In this document: positions 43,109 through 50,920 of the stretch, in pieces | How the letters are laid out: the number at the start of each line of letters is the position of its first letter | Numbering within the stretch: the first letter of the stretch is position 1 | NCBI RefSeq assembly: GCF_030123405.1 | Contig: NZ_CP126110.1 | Span: 3,410,001 to 3,474,000, forward strand | Direction: 5' to 3' | Source of the DNA: Neobacillus sp. WH10 | GTDB taxonomy: Bacteria; Bacillota; Bacilli; Bacillales; Cytobacillaceae | DNA: 64,000 bases | Program-made: the position numbers and the translations under genes | The notes under the pieces: generated by a model | The model's database searches: none | What the model was told of the DNA's origin: nothing | What the model saw: the letters and a program-made list of their open reading frames with translations, nothing else

Positions 43109-44826
43109 ATCTCACTAATTAAATCATCCATTCCTTCTTCACTCACATCATCCATAACCATCATGGTTTCTTTATGAGCAACTAAAAAAGCAACAAATCC
43201 ATCGATCTTTTTCTTGGACTGTCGCTTACTTGGGGCTTTCATGCCATTTATATTTTTAACCACTACTACATTCAGTGCACAGTAAACAAATAGTGGATTG
43301 TCTGTAATCAATCGTCTTTCATAAATAATTATTTCAGCGTCATCAACCATCGCATTCATTACTGATGGATACTGATTAACCGCAATACATTCAAGACCAA
43401 GGTTCTCTAGCTTCTCTATTAATTTTTGAGACATGGCCGGGTCATAGTTTATTTGCTGCACATCATATAAATCCATGCATTGCACAATGTACTCCATGAC
43501 TTGATCCTGGTCTATCATTTTTCCATCGCAAAAAGTTACAAATCCTCGTTCAGCCAAATCAGTATATGGCACGTTGTCCTCTTTTTCTCGGTGCTCGATG
43601 TCCTCATTAGGGATAAAATACATTTGCTTCACTTTTAATATGGAACGACCTTCATCATTATGTGTAGGGAAATTCAGGCTCACACAAGTTAAGTCTGTAG
43701 TCTTAGATAAATCCAACCCAAGATAACAGGTTTCCCCAGTAAGGTCGCCAAGTTCTTCGCTCGTAACCAAAACATGAGCCACTTGGTCCTGTTCAAAGAA
43801 GTTTTCTGCACCATTAACAAATACGTCCAAATGTTTAGAAAGGAACTCGGCTTTTTTGTGTGCTGACCGTGCTGCAGTAATAAATTCCGTTTCAAGCGCG
43901 CTCATGGTTACGGAAACACCAATATTCGGGTTAACCATTTCCCAAACTTTACGATCAGTCCAATCATAATTTTTGTTGGGCTCATAAATCATTACGAAAC
44001 TTGAGTCATTGTCATCATTCTTCAGAACTTGCTTCGCTTCCTGATACACCCTCATACCCACTGAAGATGACCCTTTACCAGCTGTCGAGATGTTAAACAT
44101 GATTGGTTCATCCCGAGAGATTTGAGCTGATTTAAAGTTATCGTATTGGTCCATGTTCTCCTGGGCGTGGAGCTCGTCATTCAGAACAAAGTGTGGATTA
44201 GAACCCTCAATCGATTGAATGTTCTTTGACATTACAATAAATTGATTCTGATAGGCTAAATCATTATGGATATAATCATATGTCACACTAGATATTGTGC
44301 CTTTTGGACCTTTATAAATGTGGGAAGCATTCATGAGAGCGTCATGGTTTAAAATTGTCGCCGCGAAAGGTTTAGCTGCATATTGCGCCTGGCTAAAATC
44401 ACTTGCACAGCAATAACAATCCGCGCTTAGAATTCCCTCACCATACATGGCATAACCAAGAGCCCCAACGGCAAGTAATGTTTTACCATTTTTCTTAGGA
44501 ATTTGAATATAAGATTCTCGAATAACACGAACAACTTTCCCAGCTTCGTTATAATGCACCCAGCCATAAATATTTGAGTATGCAAATTTCTCCCAGTCTT
44601 CCAGGATAAACGGCTGGCCGGCAAGATTCCCTTTTGTGTGACGGACAAAAGTTTCTACCCAGTCCATCATTTCATTGGCACGATCAACATCAAACCATAT
44701 ATCTTTTCTCTTTTTCCATTTATAATAACGGTCCACCATTAACTTAATAGTGTCCGGATATTTCTTAGGATGCTTTCTTACTTTCTTTGCAAAAATATCA
44801 GCGTAATTAATACCACGTTCAATCAT
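43099..44826 (-). CDS. terL: Terminase large subunit
   Basis: A 575-residue packaging motor. The ATPase half has IPKKNGKTLLAVGAL (Walker A variant, about 92-106), and a DELHA segment (FVLNDELHAQ, about 206-215) as Walker B. The nuclease half has CYLGLDLSKTTDLT (about 370) and late Asp residues (NYDPAMSQ, FVYCALNVV). It matches the HK97/phage terminase-1 type. Its ATG overlaps the small subunit stop. Confidence 0.92.
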   Translation of the reverse strand: MIERGINYADIFAKKVRKHPKKYPDTIKLMVDRYYKWKKRKDIWFDVDRANEMMDWVETFVRHTKGNLAGQPFILEDWEKFAYSNIYGWVHYNEAGKVVRVIRESYIQIPKKNGKTLLAVGALGYAMYGEGILSADCYCCASDFSQAQYAAKPFAATILNHDALMNASHIYKGPKGTISSVTYDYIHNDLAYQNQFIVMSKNIQSIEGSNPHFVLNDELHAQENMDQYDNFKSAQISRDEPIMFNISTAGKGSSSVGMRVYQEAKQVLKNDDNDSSFVMIYEPNKNYDWTDRKVWEMVNPNIGVSVTMSALETEFITAARSAHKKAEFLSKHLDVFVNGAENFFEQDQVAHVLVTSEELGDLTGETCYLGLDLSKTTDLTCVSLNFPTHNDEGRSILKVKQMYFIPNEDIEHREKEDNVPYTDLAERGFVTFCDGKMIDQDQVMEYIVQCMDLYDVQQINYDPAMSQKLIEKLENLGLECIAVNQYPSVMNAMVDDAEIIIYERRLITDNPLFVYCALNVVVVKNINGMKAPSKRQSKKKIDGFVAFLVAHKETMMVMDDVSEEGMDDLISEIYR

Positions 44827-45260
44827 GTACTATTCCGCCACTTTTTTCGATGTGCTGCCAATTCATCAACGACCTGTTCGGGCTTTGTCATTTCTTCATT
44901 TGTCCTTACAGAAGAGCCACCAGTAACAATTTTTCCAGACTTTGCTTTATTCGTTAATCCCAACAAATCAAGAGCCTTAGTTTTCTTATCAGCCCAGGTT
45001 TCAACTTGTTGTGCCAATGGATGCTTTGAATTGTTTGTGGCACCGGCTTTGTTTGTGTGTCGCTGTGTTGCTGGGTAGCCCTTTTCCTTCCACTGGATGA
45101 ACATGGTCATGTAAATCTCGTAAATATCCAAATATGATTCTATTAATGGATCCAAAGTGAGGGTGTAAATATCAGCATCCCTCATAATCTTTAAAATACG
45201 TTGCTTTTCAGCTTCGGTTTTTTCAGCGACAATTTTCTGACGCTCTTTTTTTGTGGCCAA
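44823..45260 (-). CDS. terS: Terminase small subunit, P27 family
   Basis: A 145-residue P27-type DNA-recognition subunit (ADIYTLTLDPLIESYLDIYE, then NNSKHPLAQQVETWADKKTK). TTG 45260 start with AAGGGGGGTG upstream. It should recognise the cos region lying just in front of it (45300-45370). Convergence of HNH, TerS and TerL favours cos packaging. Confidence 0.85.
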   Translation of the reverse strand: MATKKERQKIVAEKTEAEKQRILKIMRDADIYTLTLDPLIESYLDIYEIYMTMFIQWKEKGYPATQRHTNKAGATNNSKHPLAQQVETWADKKTKALDLLGLTNKAKSGKIVTGGSSVRTNEEMTKPEQVVDELAAHRKKWRNST

Positions 45261-45299
45261 TATTCACACCCCCCTTTATTTTTTAAAATTTCGTCTAAC

Positions 45300-45370
45300 G
45301 ATACGTTTAGGTTCCCTCCCACCGGTCTCCCGAGAAAAAAATAAAAAAATTTTTTGAGGGGGGGCTAGAA
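45300..45370. other. Candidate cos region
   Basis: The gap between HNH and TerS genes contains a GC-rich island in AT-rich sequence: CCCTCCCACCGGTCTCCCGA (45314-45333), with an ACCGGT palindrome and a CTCCC repeat. It is flanked by long A/T tracts and a G7 run. Cos sites of HNH-carrying phages usually lie here. No overhang can be fixed from sequence. Confidence 0.4.
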
Positions 45371-45393
45371 AAAATTTTTAAAAAAATATTTTT

Positions 45394-45777
45394 TTATTTT
45401 TTAAAATAACTTGGAAAAACTTTTTCTTTTTTTTCTTCATTTTCCTCAATGGTATGGCATTTTGGACAAAGAAGTTTCAAATTATTCTCCTCAAGCTTGA
45501 GTGTTGGATCATCATTGATAGGAATAATATGATGCACGTGTGCATCCTTACCAAAGACAAAGCGACCACACTTTTGACAGCATCCTTTTTCTCTTTGATA
45601 AATTTCAGTTCGAATAAATCTCCAAGGCTTTGAATTATAGAACGGTTTGTTCTTATTATGGTAGATGCTTTTCTTAGATTGCTTTTTCTTAATAGATTGC
45701 CTAGAACGTTTATGTTCATCACAATAGAATCCACGCTTTATCTTGTTCCTGCAGCCATTGAAATCGCAGTACTTCAT
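45394..45777 (-). CDS. HNH endonuclease
   Basis: A 127-residue nuclease. The C-terminal core CCQKCGRF, HVHHIIPI, NNLKLLCPKCH supplies the HNH triad and the two zinc Cys pairs; the N-terminus is very basic (KRGFYCDEHKRSRQSIKKK). Such proteins pair with TerL/TerS to generate cos ends. Its ATG overlaps the end of the upstream gene. Confidence 0.9.
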   Translation of the reverse strand: MKYCDFNGCRNKIKRGFYCDEHKRSRQSIKKKQSKKSIYHNKNKPFYNSKPWRFIRTEIYQREKGCCQKCGRFVFGKDAHVHHIIPINDDPTLKLEENNLKLLCPKCHTIEENEEKKEKVFPSYFKK

Positions 45778-46100
45778 TCTGTTTCTTCAGTAAGGAATGA
45801 TATGATGTCATCCTTTTTCTTCATGTCATCTGGAATATCAATGTTGTGTTCAGCTGCAAACTTCTTTAATTGTGATACTGTCATCTTACTGAAATTCATT
45901 ACATCCTCATCATCAACTAATTCACCGTCAATGACTGTCTTATCTGGACCACTTGCTAAGTCCACACCCATGATCATACTCTTAGGATTTTCTGTTACTT
46001 CAAAGTAAGGATCCATTCCTGCAGGAACAAATAAAACTTTTTTCTCTTTGTTATCCCAATACTCGGTACCAGCTGCAGTTTTCCTTGTTTCCACTATCAT
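45774..46100 (-). CDS. Hypothetical protein with C-terminal SAP/HeH-like helix pair
   Basis: A 108-residue protein starting MIVETRKTAAGTEYWDNKE, acidic in the middle (GELVDDEDVM). The C-terminal MTVSQLKKFAAEHNIDIPDD resembles the HeH/SAP DNA-binding motif found in phage proteins. ATG 46100 is chosen for AAAGGAG 9 bases upstream; the frame is open to 46154 across a terminator, so the longer form is unlikely. Confidence 0.65.
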   Translation of the reverse strand: MIVETRKTAAGTEYWDNKEKKVLFVPAGMDPYFEVTENPKSMIMGVDLASGPDKTVIDGELVDDEDVMNFSKMTVSQLKKFAAEHNIDIPDDMKKKDDIISFLTEETE

Positions 46101-46120
46101 GATCAATCGCTCCTTTAGGT

Positions 46121-46150
46121 AAAATAAAAAGCACCCTTTAAAAAGGATGC
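46121..46150 (-). terminator. Terminator of the MltR-like gene (joint copy 4)
   Basis: GCATCCTTT and AAAGGGTGC pair on the minus strand, followed by TTTTTATTTTACCTA and the ribosome site of the next gene. The tail is identical over 16 bases to that at 29246-29274. Confidence 0.8.
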
Positions 46151-47071
46151 TCATTTCATCGAATTCTGAATTACTTTCAAGCTATATTCTTGTTTGGGTA
46201 AATAATGAATAGCAAATTGCTTTAACAACTCATTATCTTTAATAGCTCCTTCAAGAATCTCGTTATATGCTTCTTTGGTTTTTTGTGCTTTTTTCAATAA
46301 CTTTTCAGTATTTTCAATTTCAGACATAGCCTCTTTCTCTATAAAACTTGTTTTTAATATCTCAAGCTTATCTATTTGCTTTAAAGAATCATTTAATTCT
46401 TTTTCTATTGTTTTTATTACTTCTTCATTTCTAAGCAAAAGTCTGTTATATGCATTTATTTGATTTTCAATAAGGACATCTGCAGTTATGGTCACGTTAA
46501 ATTCTTTTCTTTTTTCAATTTTATTTACGGCGATACGATCACCTAGAATGGTAAATAAATATCTGAACACAATAATAAATTTTTCTTTTGTTGGTGTATT
46601 TTTTTTCAATGGATTCAAATCTACTTTTGGTAAATCGTCACTGGGTTCCTGAAAATGCATATCTTGGGGCAAGAAACCATTTTTCGGAATCCTAAAATTT
46701 GAACAAATATTTGATACATCATTATCTTCAAAGGAAATGTTTAGAGCTATGTGCGCAAATTTATTTCTTACCTTTTGAAGTAGTTCCAGATTTCGTCTTT
46801 CTTCAATAGATAATAAACCTAAATAGTATGCAATTTTTATTTTTGAATCAAAAGTACCAAGAATACCATTGTTATTTAAAACTTCCTTATCTATTCTATC
46901 TGACTTAATTAAAAATGCCTTTAGTAATTCACTTAACATACTATCTATAATAGATCCACATATTAAAACAATTCCTCGATCACTATTATTAGAAATTTCT
47001 TTTTCAAATTCCTTTCGATAGGCACGGTATTTACTATTCTTCGTATATTTTTCAAAAATATTTTCTTCCAT
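46151..47071 (-). CDS. MltR/DUF4145-like protein with C-terminal coiled coil
   Basis: A 306-residue protein. Residues 32-130 (SDRGIVLICGSIIDSMLSEL, FDSKIKIAYYLGLLS, KVRNKFAHI) match the mannitol-repressor/DUF4145 helical domain. The final 110 residues are charged and helical, a probable coiled coil. DUF4145 proteins recur near restriction and other defence genes, and the gene has its own terminator. It lies in the ArpU-HNH gap next to the two-gene membrane/NDT unit but on the opposite strand. Role unknown; accessory cargo is inferred. Confidence 0.65.
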   Translation of the reverse strand: MEENIFEKYTKNSKYRAYRKEFEKEISNNSDRGIVLICGSIIDSMLSELLKAFLIKSDRIDKEVLNNNGILGTFDSKIKIAYYLGLLSIEERRNLELLQKVRNKFAHIALNISFEDNDVSNICSNFRIPKNGFLPQDMHFQEPSDDLPKVDLNPLKKNTPTKEKFIIVFRYLFTILGDRIAVNKIEKRKEFNVTITADVLIENQINAYNRLLLRNEEVIKTIEKELNDSLKQIDKLEILKTSFIEKEAMSEIENTEKLLKKAQKTKEAYNEILEGAIKDNELLKQFAIHYLPKQEYSLKVIQNSMK

Positions 47072-47474
47072 TTCCCTCTCCTTTCCAGCATTATTATCCT
47101 AATTCGACATAAAAATATAATATCCTTTCTAACACCTCATTATGCTAATAGCTTAATAAGAATAATTAATGGAGTACTTTTACCTCCTTGCCTCGCCCTC
47201 AGCCTATGCAAACAACGTTGCTAAGGTGTAAACACCATCAGCTGATCGAGTACACCCTTGATAATGGAAAGATGCGTCTCCCAGGAATTACTTCCTGAGA
47301 TAATCTTATAAAAATGGCAAGAAAAAAAAGGCAGCAACTTTGGTAGCCCTTTTATCTTGATTTTGTCCTTGGCTTCTTCTGTTATCAGGATTTTTCTAAT
47401 ACTCTAATTAGAAAAATAGTATTCTTCCTCGATTAGCCCCCAAAAAAAGAAATTGTTGTTGCAAATAACATATT
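47072..47474. other. Structured intergenic region, no gene found
   Basis: No convincing coding region in about 400 bp between the divergent MltR-like and membrane-protein genes. It is relatively rich in dyads: ATCAGCTGAT (47238-47247), GGTGTAAACACC (47225-47236) and CAGGAA-TTAC-TTCCTG (47282-47297). It also contains promoter-like AT tracts. It may hold the late promoter controlled by ArpU, or remnants of earlier cargo. Confidence 0.4.
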
Positions 47475-47503
47475 TTAGAAACATAATATAAAAGTATTAT
47501 AAT
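47475..47503 (+). promoter_or_regulatory. Probable promoter of the membrane/NDT unit
   Basis: TTAGAA (47475-47480), 17-bp spacer and a perfect TATAAT (47498-47503), then the AAGG ribosome site at 47513-47516. The unit thus has its own plus-strand promoter, opposite to the surrounding phage genes. Confidence 0.55.
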
Positions 47504-47525
47504 AGTATTAATAAGGATGAATGTT

Positions 47526-47984
47526 ATGAATGAATTCGTTTTGGCAATTGCATTTGTATTTCTAGCAGCAGTTTTAAAGTATGCAATAGCAAGACCAAGT
47601 AATGGGAATAACTTTTTTTTAGCAGCTATTGAGCTCCCAGTTGACATCTTATTTGCTTGTATTGCTTTTTTAGCAACCTATATAGTCTTAATTACCAATA
47701 AGCAGATGGAAAAAGCAATAGAAGTCATTAATAATATGACTGGTAGTACTATTGATCCAAGAGAATTAGCTATACCTTATTTTCAGACCACTCAAGGTGG
47801 AGTATTGTTATTGATAGTTTATCTTTTTTTAACCACTATCGTAATAATATGTTGGAGGAAATCGGAGGAGCTTTTTTCTTTAAATGGCATTAATACAAAG
47901 TCAATACTAATAACTGGTATAGGATATCTTTTAACATTAACATTAATTTTATTTATTTTATCACTCATAAAGGCGGTGAAGTGA
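47526..47984 (+). CDS. Four-helix membrane protein (partner of NDT-like protein)
   Basis: A 152-residue protein with four hydrophobic helices (about 3-21, 33-53, 93-112, 126-146). The connecting soluble loop (about 55-90) contains TNKQMEKAIEVINNM. ATG 47526 is chosen because AAGG lies 9 bases upstream; the ATG at 47517 abuts it. Its stop codon is immediately followed by the TTG start of the next gene, so the two are translated as a unit. No family recognised. Confidence 0.6.
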   Translation: MNEFVLAIAFVFLAAVLKYAIARPSNGNNFFLAAIELPVDILFACIAFLATYIVLITNKQMEKAIEVINNMTGSTIDPRELAIPYFQTTQGGVLLLIVYLFLTTIVIICWRKSEELFSLNGINTKSILITGIGYLLTLTLILFILSLIKAVK

Positions 47985-48695
47985 TTGAACATTTTCCTTG
48001 ATATTATATTACCTGCTTTAACTGTCACTACGGCCATTGTTACAATCCTATTATTATTTTATCAAAGTACAAAACAGAGGAAACTAGATAAACTTGAGAG
48101 AGTTCAGCTTGAAAAGATGAGAGAATATTATGAATCGCAAATATATGCCTTAAATAATAAGATGATTGCTAATCCAACACGATGGAAGGATACAAATTAT
48201 TTAGTTACTGATCCTAGAATCAGTAGTTCTGATGATTACTTTAATCAAAAAGATGTCCAATATTCTAGCTTTTTAAAAAGCGTTGGATTAAATCCTTCTG
48301 ATCTAAATATTATTAAAGATGCTGTGTTTGTCTTAACTCCGTTTCACAAAGAAATGGAAGAAACATTTGAAGTGATTCGCCAAATTTGTAATCGTGTTGG
48401 TTTAAGGGGCCAAAGATCTGACGAATTTGTTGATTTTAACGAGATATTTCCACAAATAGTTAAAATGATTGCTACTTCTAGATTAATAATTGCAAATCTT
48501 GATGGAAGAAATCCAAATGTATTCTATGAACTGGGTATAGCTCATGCTATGGGAAAACCGACAATTATGATCGCTAAATCCCTGAATGAAGTACCCTTTG
48601 ATTTACAATCAAAAACTGTAATAATATACAAAGATTATGATGAATTAAAGGAACGGTTATCAATAGCAATGACTAAGCTTATTATCAATAACTAA
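47985..48695 (+). CDS. Membrane-anchored nucleoside 2-deoxyribosyltransferase/TIR-like protein
   Basis: A 236-residue protein: one N-terminal helix (about 4-26), a charged linker with KQRKLDKLERVQLEKM, and a C-terminal NDT/TIR-like nucleotide-binding domain (about 105-230). The diagnostic segments are AVFVLTPFHKEMEETF, TSRLIIANLDGRNPNVFYEL and IAHAMGKPTIMIAK. Such folds in conflict systems cleave nucleotides or sense small molecules. TTG 47985 directly abuts the upstream stop, with AAAGGCGGTGA. It forms a two-gene unit with the membrane protein. A defence or exclusion role is inferred from architecture and prophage location. Confidence 0.65.
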   Translation: MNIFLDIILPALTVTTAIVTILLLFYQSTKQRKLDKLERVQLEKMREYYESQIYALNNKMIANPTRWKDTNYLVTDPRISSSDDYFNQKDVQYSSFLKSVGLNPSDLNIIKDAVFVLTPFHKEMEETFEVIRQICNRVGLRGQRSDEFVDFNEIFPQIVKMIATSRLIIANLDGRNPNVFYELGIAHAMGKPTIMIAKSLNEVPFDLQSKTVIIYKDYDELKERLSIAMTKLIINN

Positions 48696-48715
48696 TGTTT
48701 TACTCTACATGAAAA

Positions 48716-48752
48716 CAAAAAAAGACCTAAATAATTTTGGTCTTTTTTTGTT
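48716..48752. terminator. Bidirectional terminator
   Basis: AAAAAGACC and GGTCTTTTT pair with poly-A and poly-T flanks. It closes the plus-strand unit and the convergent ArpU gene. Confidence 0.85.
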
Positions 48753-48755
48753 TTT

Positions 48756-49139
48756 CTAAATTATTCCCAACGAAGAGGCGATCATAAATATAGCTGTTTT
48801 CTTTTTTTCGTAATATGGTGTTTTCTGCAGCCCCAGCTCCATGTATATATTAATATCATTCTGACTTTCTGGGCTGAGGTACTTCATTTCGATAATTTTT
48901 CTTTCCAGGTGATCCAAGCTATTATCAAGGGCTCTTTCCATTTGGATGACTTTCAACTCATTTTCTAAGTCGTTATCCATCACCTTTGGAAAGATGTCGC
49001 CAGCAATACCTTTGTCAGTCAATTCTTTCTTGTTTTGCTGTCGTACTTTTAAGGCCTTGTATTTTTTTAGTTCTTTAACGACTACTGAGCTAACGTGTTT
49101 TTCATCTACATCTGGAAAGAAAGACAATTGCATATTCAT
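48756..49139 (-). CDS. ArpU-family late regulator
   Basis: A 127-residue protein with LERKIIEMKYLSPESQNDINIYMELGLQKTPYYEKKKTAI split over residues 80-119 - the ArpU/RinA-type helix-turn-helix. ArpU-like proteins control late gene transcription in phages of Gram-positive bacteria. It is the last early gene before the cargo region and late operon, the expected place. Confidence 0.8.
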   Translation of the reverse strand: MNMQLSFFPDVDEKHVSSVVVKELKKYKALKVRQQNKKELTDKGIAGDIFPKVMDNDLENELKVIQMERALDNSLDHLERKIIEMKYLSPESQNDINIYMELGLQKTPYYEKKKTAIFMIASSLGII

Positions 49140-49187
49140 CTATTCTCCCCCTATGATATAATAAATCTACCAATACTTACACCATAG

Positions 49188-49211
49188 CCAGGAGAAATCC
49201 TGGTTTTTTTT
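49188..49211 (+). terminator. Hairpin with T tract, plus strand
   Basis: CCAGGA-GAAA-TCCTGG followed by TTTTTTTT. The polarity is plus, yet all adjacent genes are on the minus strand, so it would end a small plus-strand transcript or block antisense transcription. Confidence 0.55.
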
Positions 49212-49224
49212 ATTCTCAAATTAG

Positions 49225-49530
49225 TTATTTCACCCTCTGGAGCTTATGCTCAGGTTCTTTATCATCAAAGGAAATTTGACCTTCTGGAACTGATACATTG
49301 CCTTCACCGTCGACACTGTATTCGATTTTCATGCATCTCTTCATAAAACTCATCAATCGACATTTGAGAAGGTTGAAGCAATAAAGTAACGTTACTGCCG
49401 CATGAGGATAAAGCTGGATTACATTACCCTTTGCATCTCGTTTAATATTAAACTTCAAAACTGTTTTCTTATCATCACATTGGATTGATACAAATTCGGC
49501 TCCTATTGGTTCCATTTCGCTTTCATCCAC
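49225..49530 (-). CDS. Hypothetical early phage protein
   Basis: A 101-residue protein starting GTG 49530 inside the end of the preceding gene. It is beta-rich in the first half (AEFVSIQCDDKKTVLKFNIK) with an acidic C-terminus. No family recognised. Overlap with 49523-49675 supports an operon. Confidence 0.55.
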   Translation of the reverse strand: MDESEMEPIGAEFVSIQCDDKKTVLKFNIKRDAKGNVIQLYPHAAVTLLYCFNLLKCRLMSFMKRCMKIEYSVDGEGNVSVPEGQISFDDKEPEHKLQRVK

Positions 49531-49675
49531 AGTTAGGACAACGAATTGTTCCCGGCATCTTTAAAAGCTCATCAGCGTGCGGTAATTCATCCCTGAGCAC
49601 ATGGAACATAAGAACTTCTTTCTTATCATCCTTTTGCATCTTTTTAAATAAAACATTTAAATTAACTGATGTCAT
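49523..49675 (-). CDS. Small hypothetical phage protein with CPNC
   Basis: A 50-residue ORF starting MTSVNLNVLFKKMQKDDKKE and ending RCPNCG. AAAAGGAG lies 8 bases before the ATG, and its end overlaps the next gene by 8 bp. A lone CxxC at the C-terminus could bind metal in a dimer. No family recognised. Confidence 0.55.
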   Translation of the reverse strand: MTSVNLNVLFKKMQKDDKKEVLMFHVLRDELPHADELLKMPGTIRCPNCG

Positions 49676-49749
49676 AGTATTGACTCCTTTTATTTGAGGG
49701 TTTTTCTTCGCTCATTTGGGTTAATCTTGACAAAATTCGACAAAATAAT

Positions 49750-50289
49750 CTAATTAATGCCACCCTTTAACTGCTCCCTAGCAAAGTACAAAAAATGATG
49801 CAGAATATAATTACCTGATGTTTTTGGATCAAGAAAGACAGTTGTAAAGTTGTATCGATTTTCAAAAGTTTTAAGACTACCCAGCAATGACTTTGGTTCA
49901 TACTTGCTCCTATAATTGCCAGTAAGAATTTTTTCATATCCTTGGAGATCTTCCACAATCATACGGAAAGGATGCTTGGTACTCCTAATTAACTCATTTT
50001 CAAAACGGCTGCGGTCTTTTATACTTTCCACAAGTTCGTCAATCCCATTTTTCCTTTCAATGGCAGCTGAAAAATATAAATCACGGGTTAAGCCAAGTTC
50101 TGTATTCGCTGGAATCATTGCTGAATAGTCGCCTGTTTTCATCGTTCTAAGCTTGAAAGGAACATTCTTTTTCCGGAAATACTCTAGGATATGCTGGTTC
50201 TTTTGCTCCCTGGTATCCACAATGATTACTAAACTATCAAGCAATGTTTTTAATTCTTTGTCTGTAAATTTATAATGGATTGTATTCAT
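49750..50289 (-). CDS. ERCC4-domain nuclease
   Basis: A 179-residue XPF/Mus81-type nuclease domain: VIIVDTREQKNQ (about 21-32), GDYSAMI, and AAIERKNGIDELVESI (the ERKxxxD motif, about 75-90) with RFENEL after. It acts alone, without a helix-hairpin-helix domain. Probably resolves branched DNA during phage replication or recombination. Confidence 0.85.
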   Translation of the reverse strand: MNTIHYKFTDKELKTLLDSLVIIVDTREQKNQHILEYFRKKNVPFKLRTMKTGDYSAMIPANTELGLTRDLYFSAAIERKNGIDELVESIKDRSRFENELIRSTKHPFRMIVEDLQGYEKILTGNYRSKYEPKSLLGSLKTFENRYNFTTVFLDPKTSGNYILHHFLYFAREQLKGGIN

Positions 50290-50300
50290 GTTAGGGCTCC

Positions 50301-50462
50301 TTACAAGTACATTTTTATTCCATAAGTCTCTTGTAAGTATTTTTTGATTTCTTCAAAATCCTCCTCAGTTAGTCCACTCTCATCTAAAAATTCAACAAAG
50401 CTATATTTCGCAGCATCTTTAATTAAAAAGTACATTAATTTTTCAAATTTCTTATTATCCAC
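50301..50462 (-). CDS. Small acidic hypothetical phage protein
   Basis: A 53-residue ORF, MDNKKFEKLMYFLIKDAAKY followed by an acidic helix (LTEEDFEEIKKYLQE). GTG 50462 has AGGAG 9 bases upstream and overlaps the end of the preceding gene by 8 bp, and its stop is 12 bp before the nuclease start. Overlap and ribosome site argue that it is real. Confidence 0.6.
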   Translation of the reverse strand: MDNKKFEKLMYFLIKDAAKYSFVEFLDESGLTEEDFEEIKKYLQETYGIKMYL

Positions 50463-50910
50463 TTTTTGTAACTCCTCTCTTAAAATAACTCATAGCCCGT
50501 TCATAAATTTCTTCGGATATCTTTTCCGTTTCCGGTGTTTCATAATTAGCATTAGGTTTCTTACAATCATCCCAACCGTTATGGGATAAATCGATAATCA
50601 GCTGCATAACTCCAGCCAATGCTTTCGGATCGTTATTTAACCAATCTTCTATTTTAGGATTCATATCCTGCTGGACACCGGACATAAACAGCAATACTTT
50701 ATCAATCGTTTGCTTCACGTTATGATCCTTGTCTGAATAGCCACCTTTTAGATAGGTGACAATACGTGATTTATAATGTTTGGCAAGCTCCTCAAGTTCT
50801 GGATAGATATTGTCTGGATTGTCTATGTACAAGTCGTCACCATCCAGCACTAATGAGGCGCCCATCAATTGGAAATCATCCACTATTTTTTTAGGGTGCA
50901 AATCTATCAC
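50455..50910 (-). CDS. Hypothetical phage protein with TubC-N-like domain
   Basis: A 151-residue protein. Residues 8-55 (LMGASLVLDGDDLYIDNPDN, then LEELAKHYKSRIVTYL) resemble the TubC N-terminal-like domain found in phage replication-linked proteins. The remainder is helical and acidic. It lies downstream of the candidate origin. Function unknown. Confidence 0.55.
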   Translation of the reverse strand: MIDLHPKKIVDDFQLMGASLVLDGDDLYIDNPDNIYPELEELAKHYKSRIVTYLKGGYSDKDHNVKQTIDKVLLFMSGVQQDMNPKIEDWLNNDPKALAGVMQLIIDLSHNGWDDCKKPNANYETPETEKISEEIYERAMSYFKRGVTKSG

Positions 50911-50920
50911 CTCATTTTAA

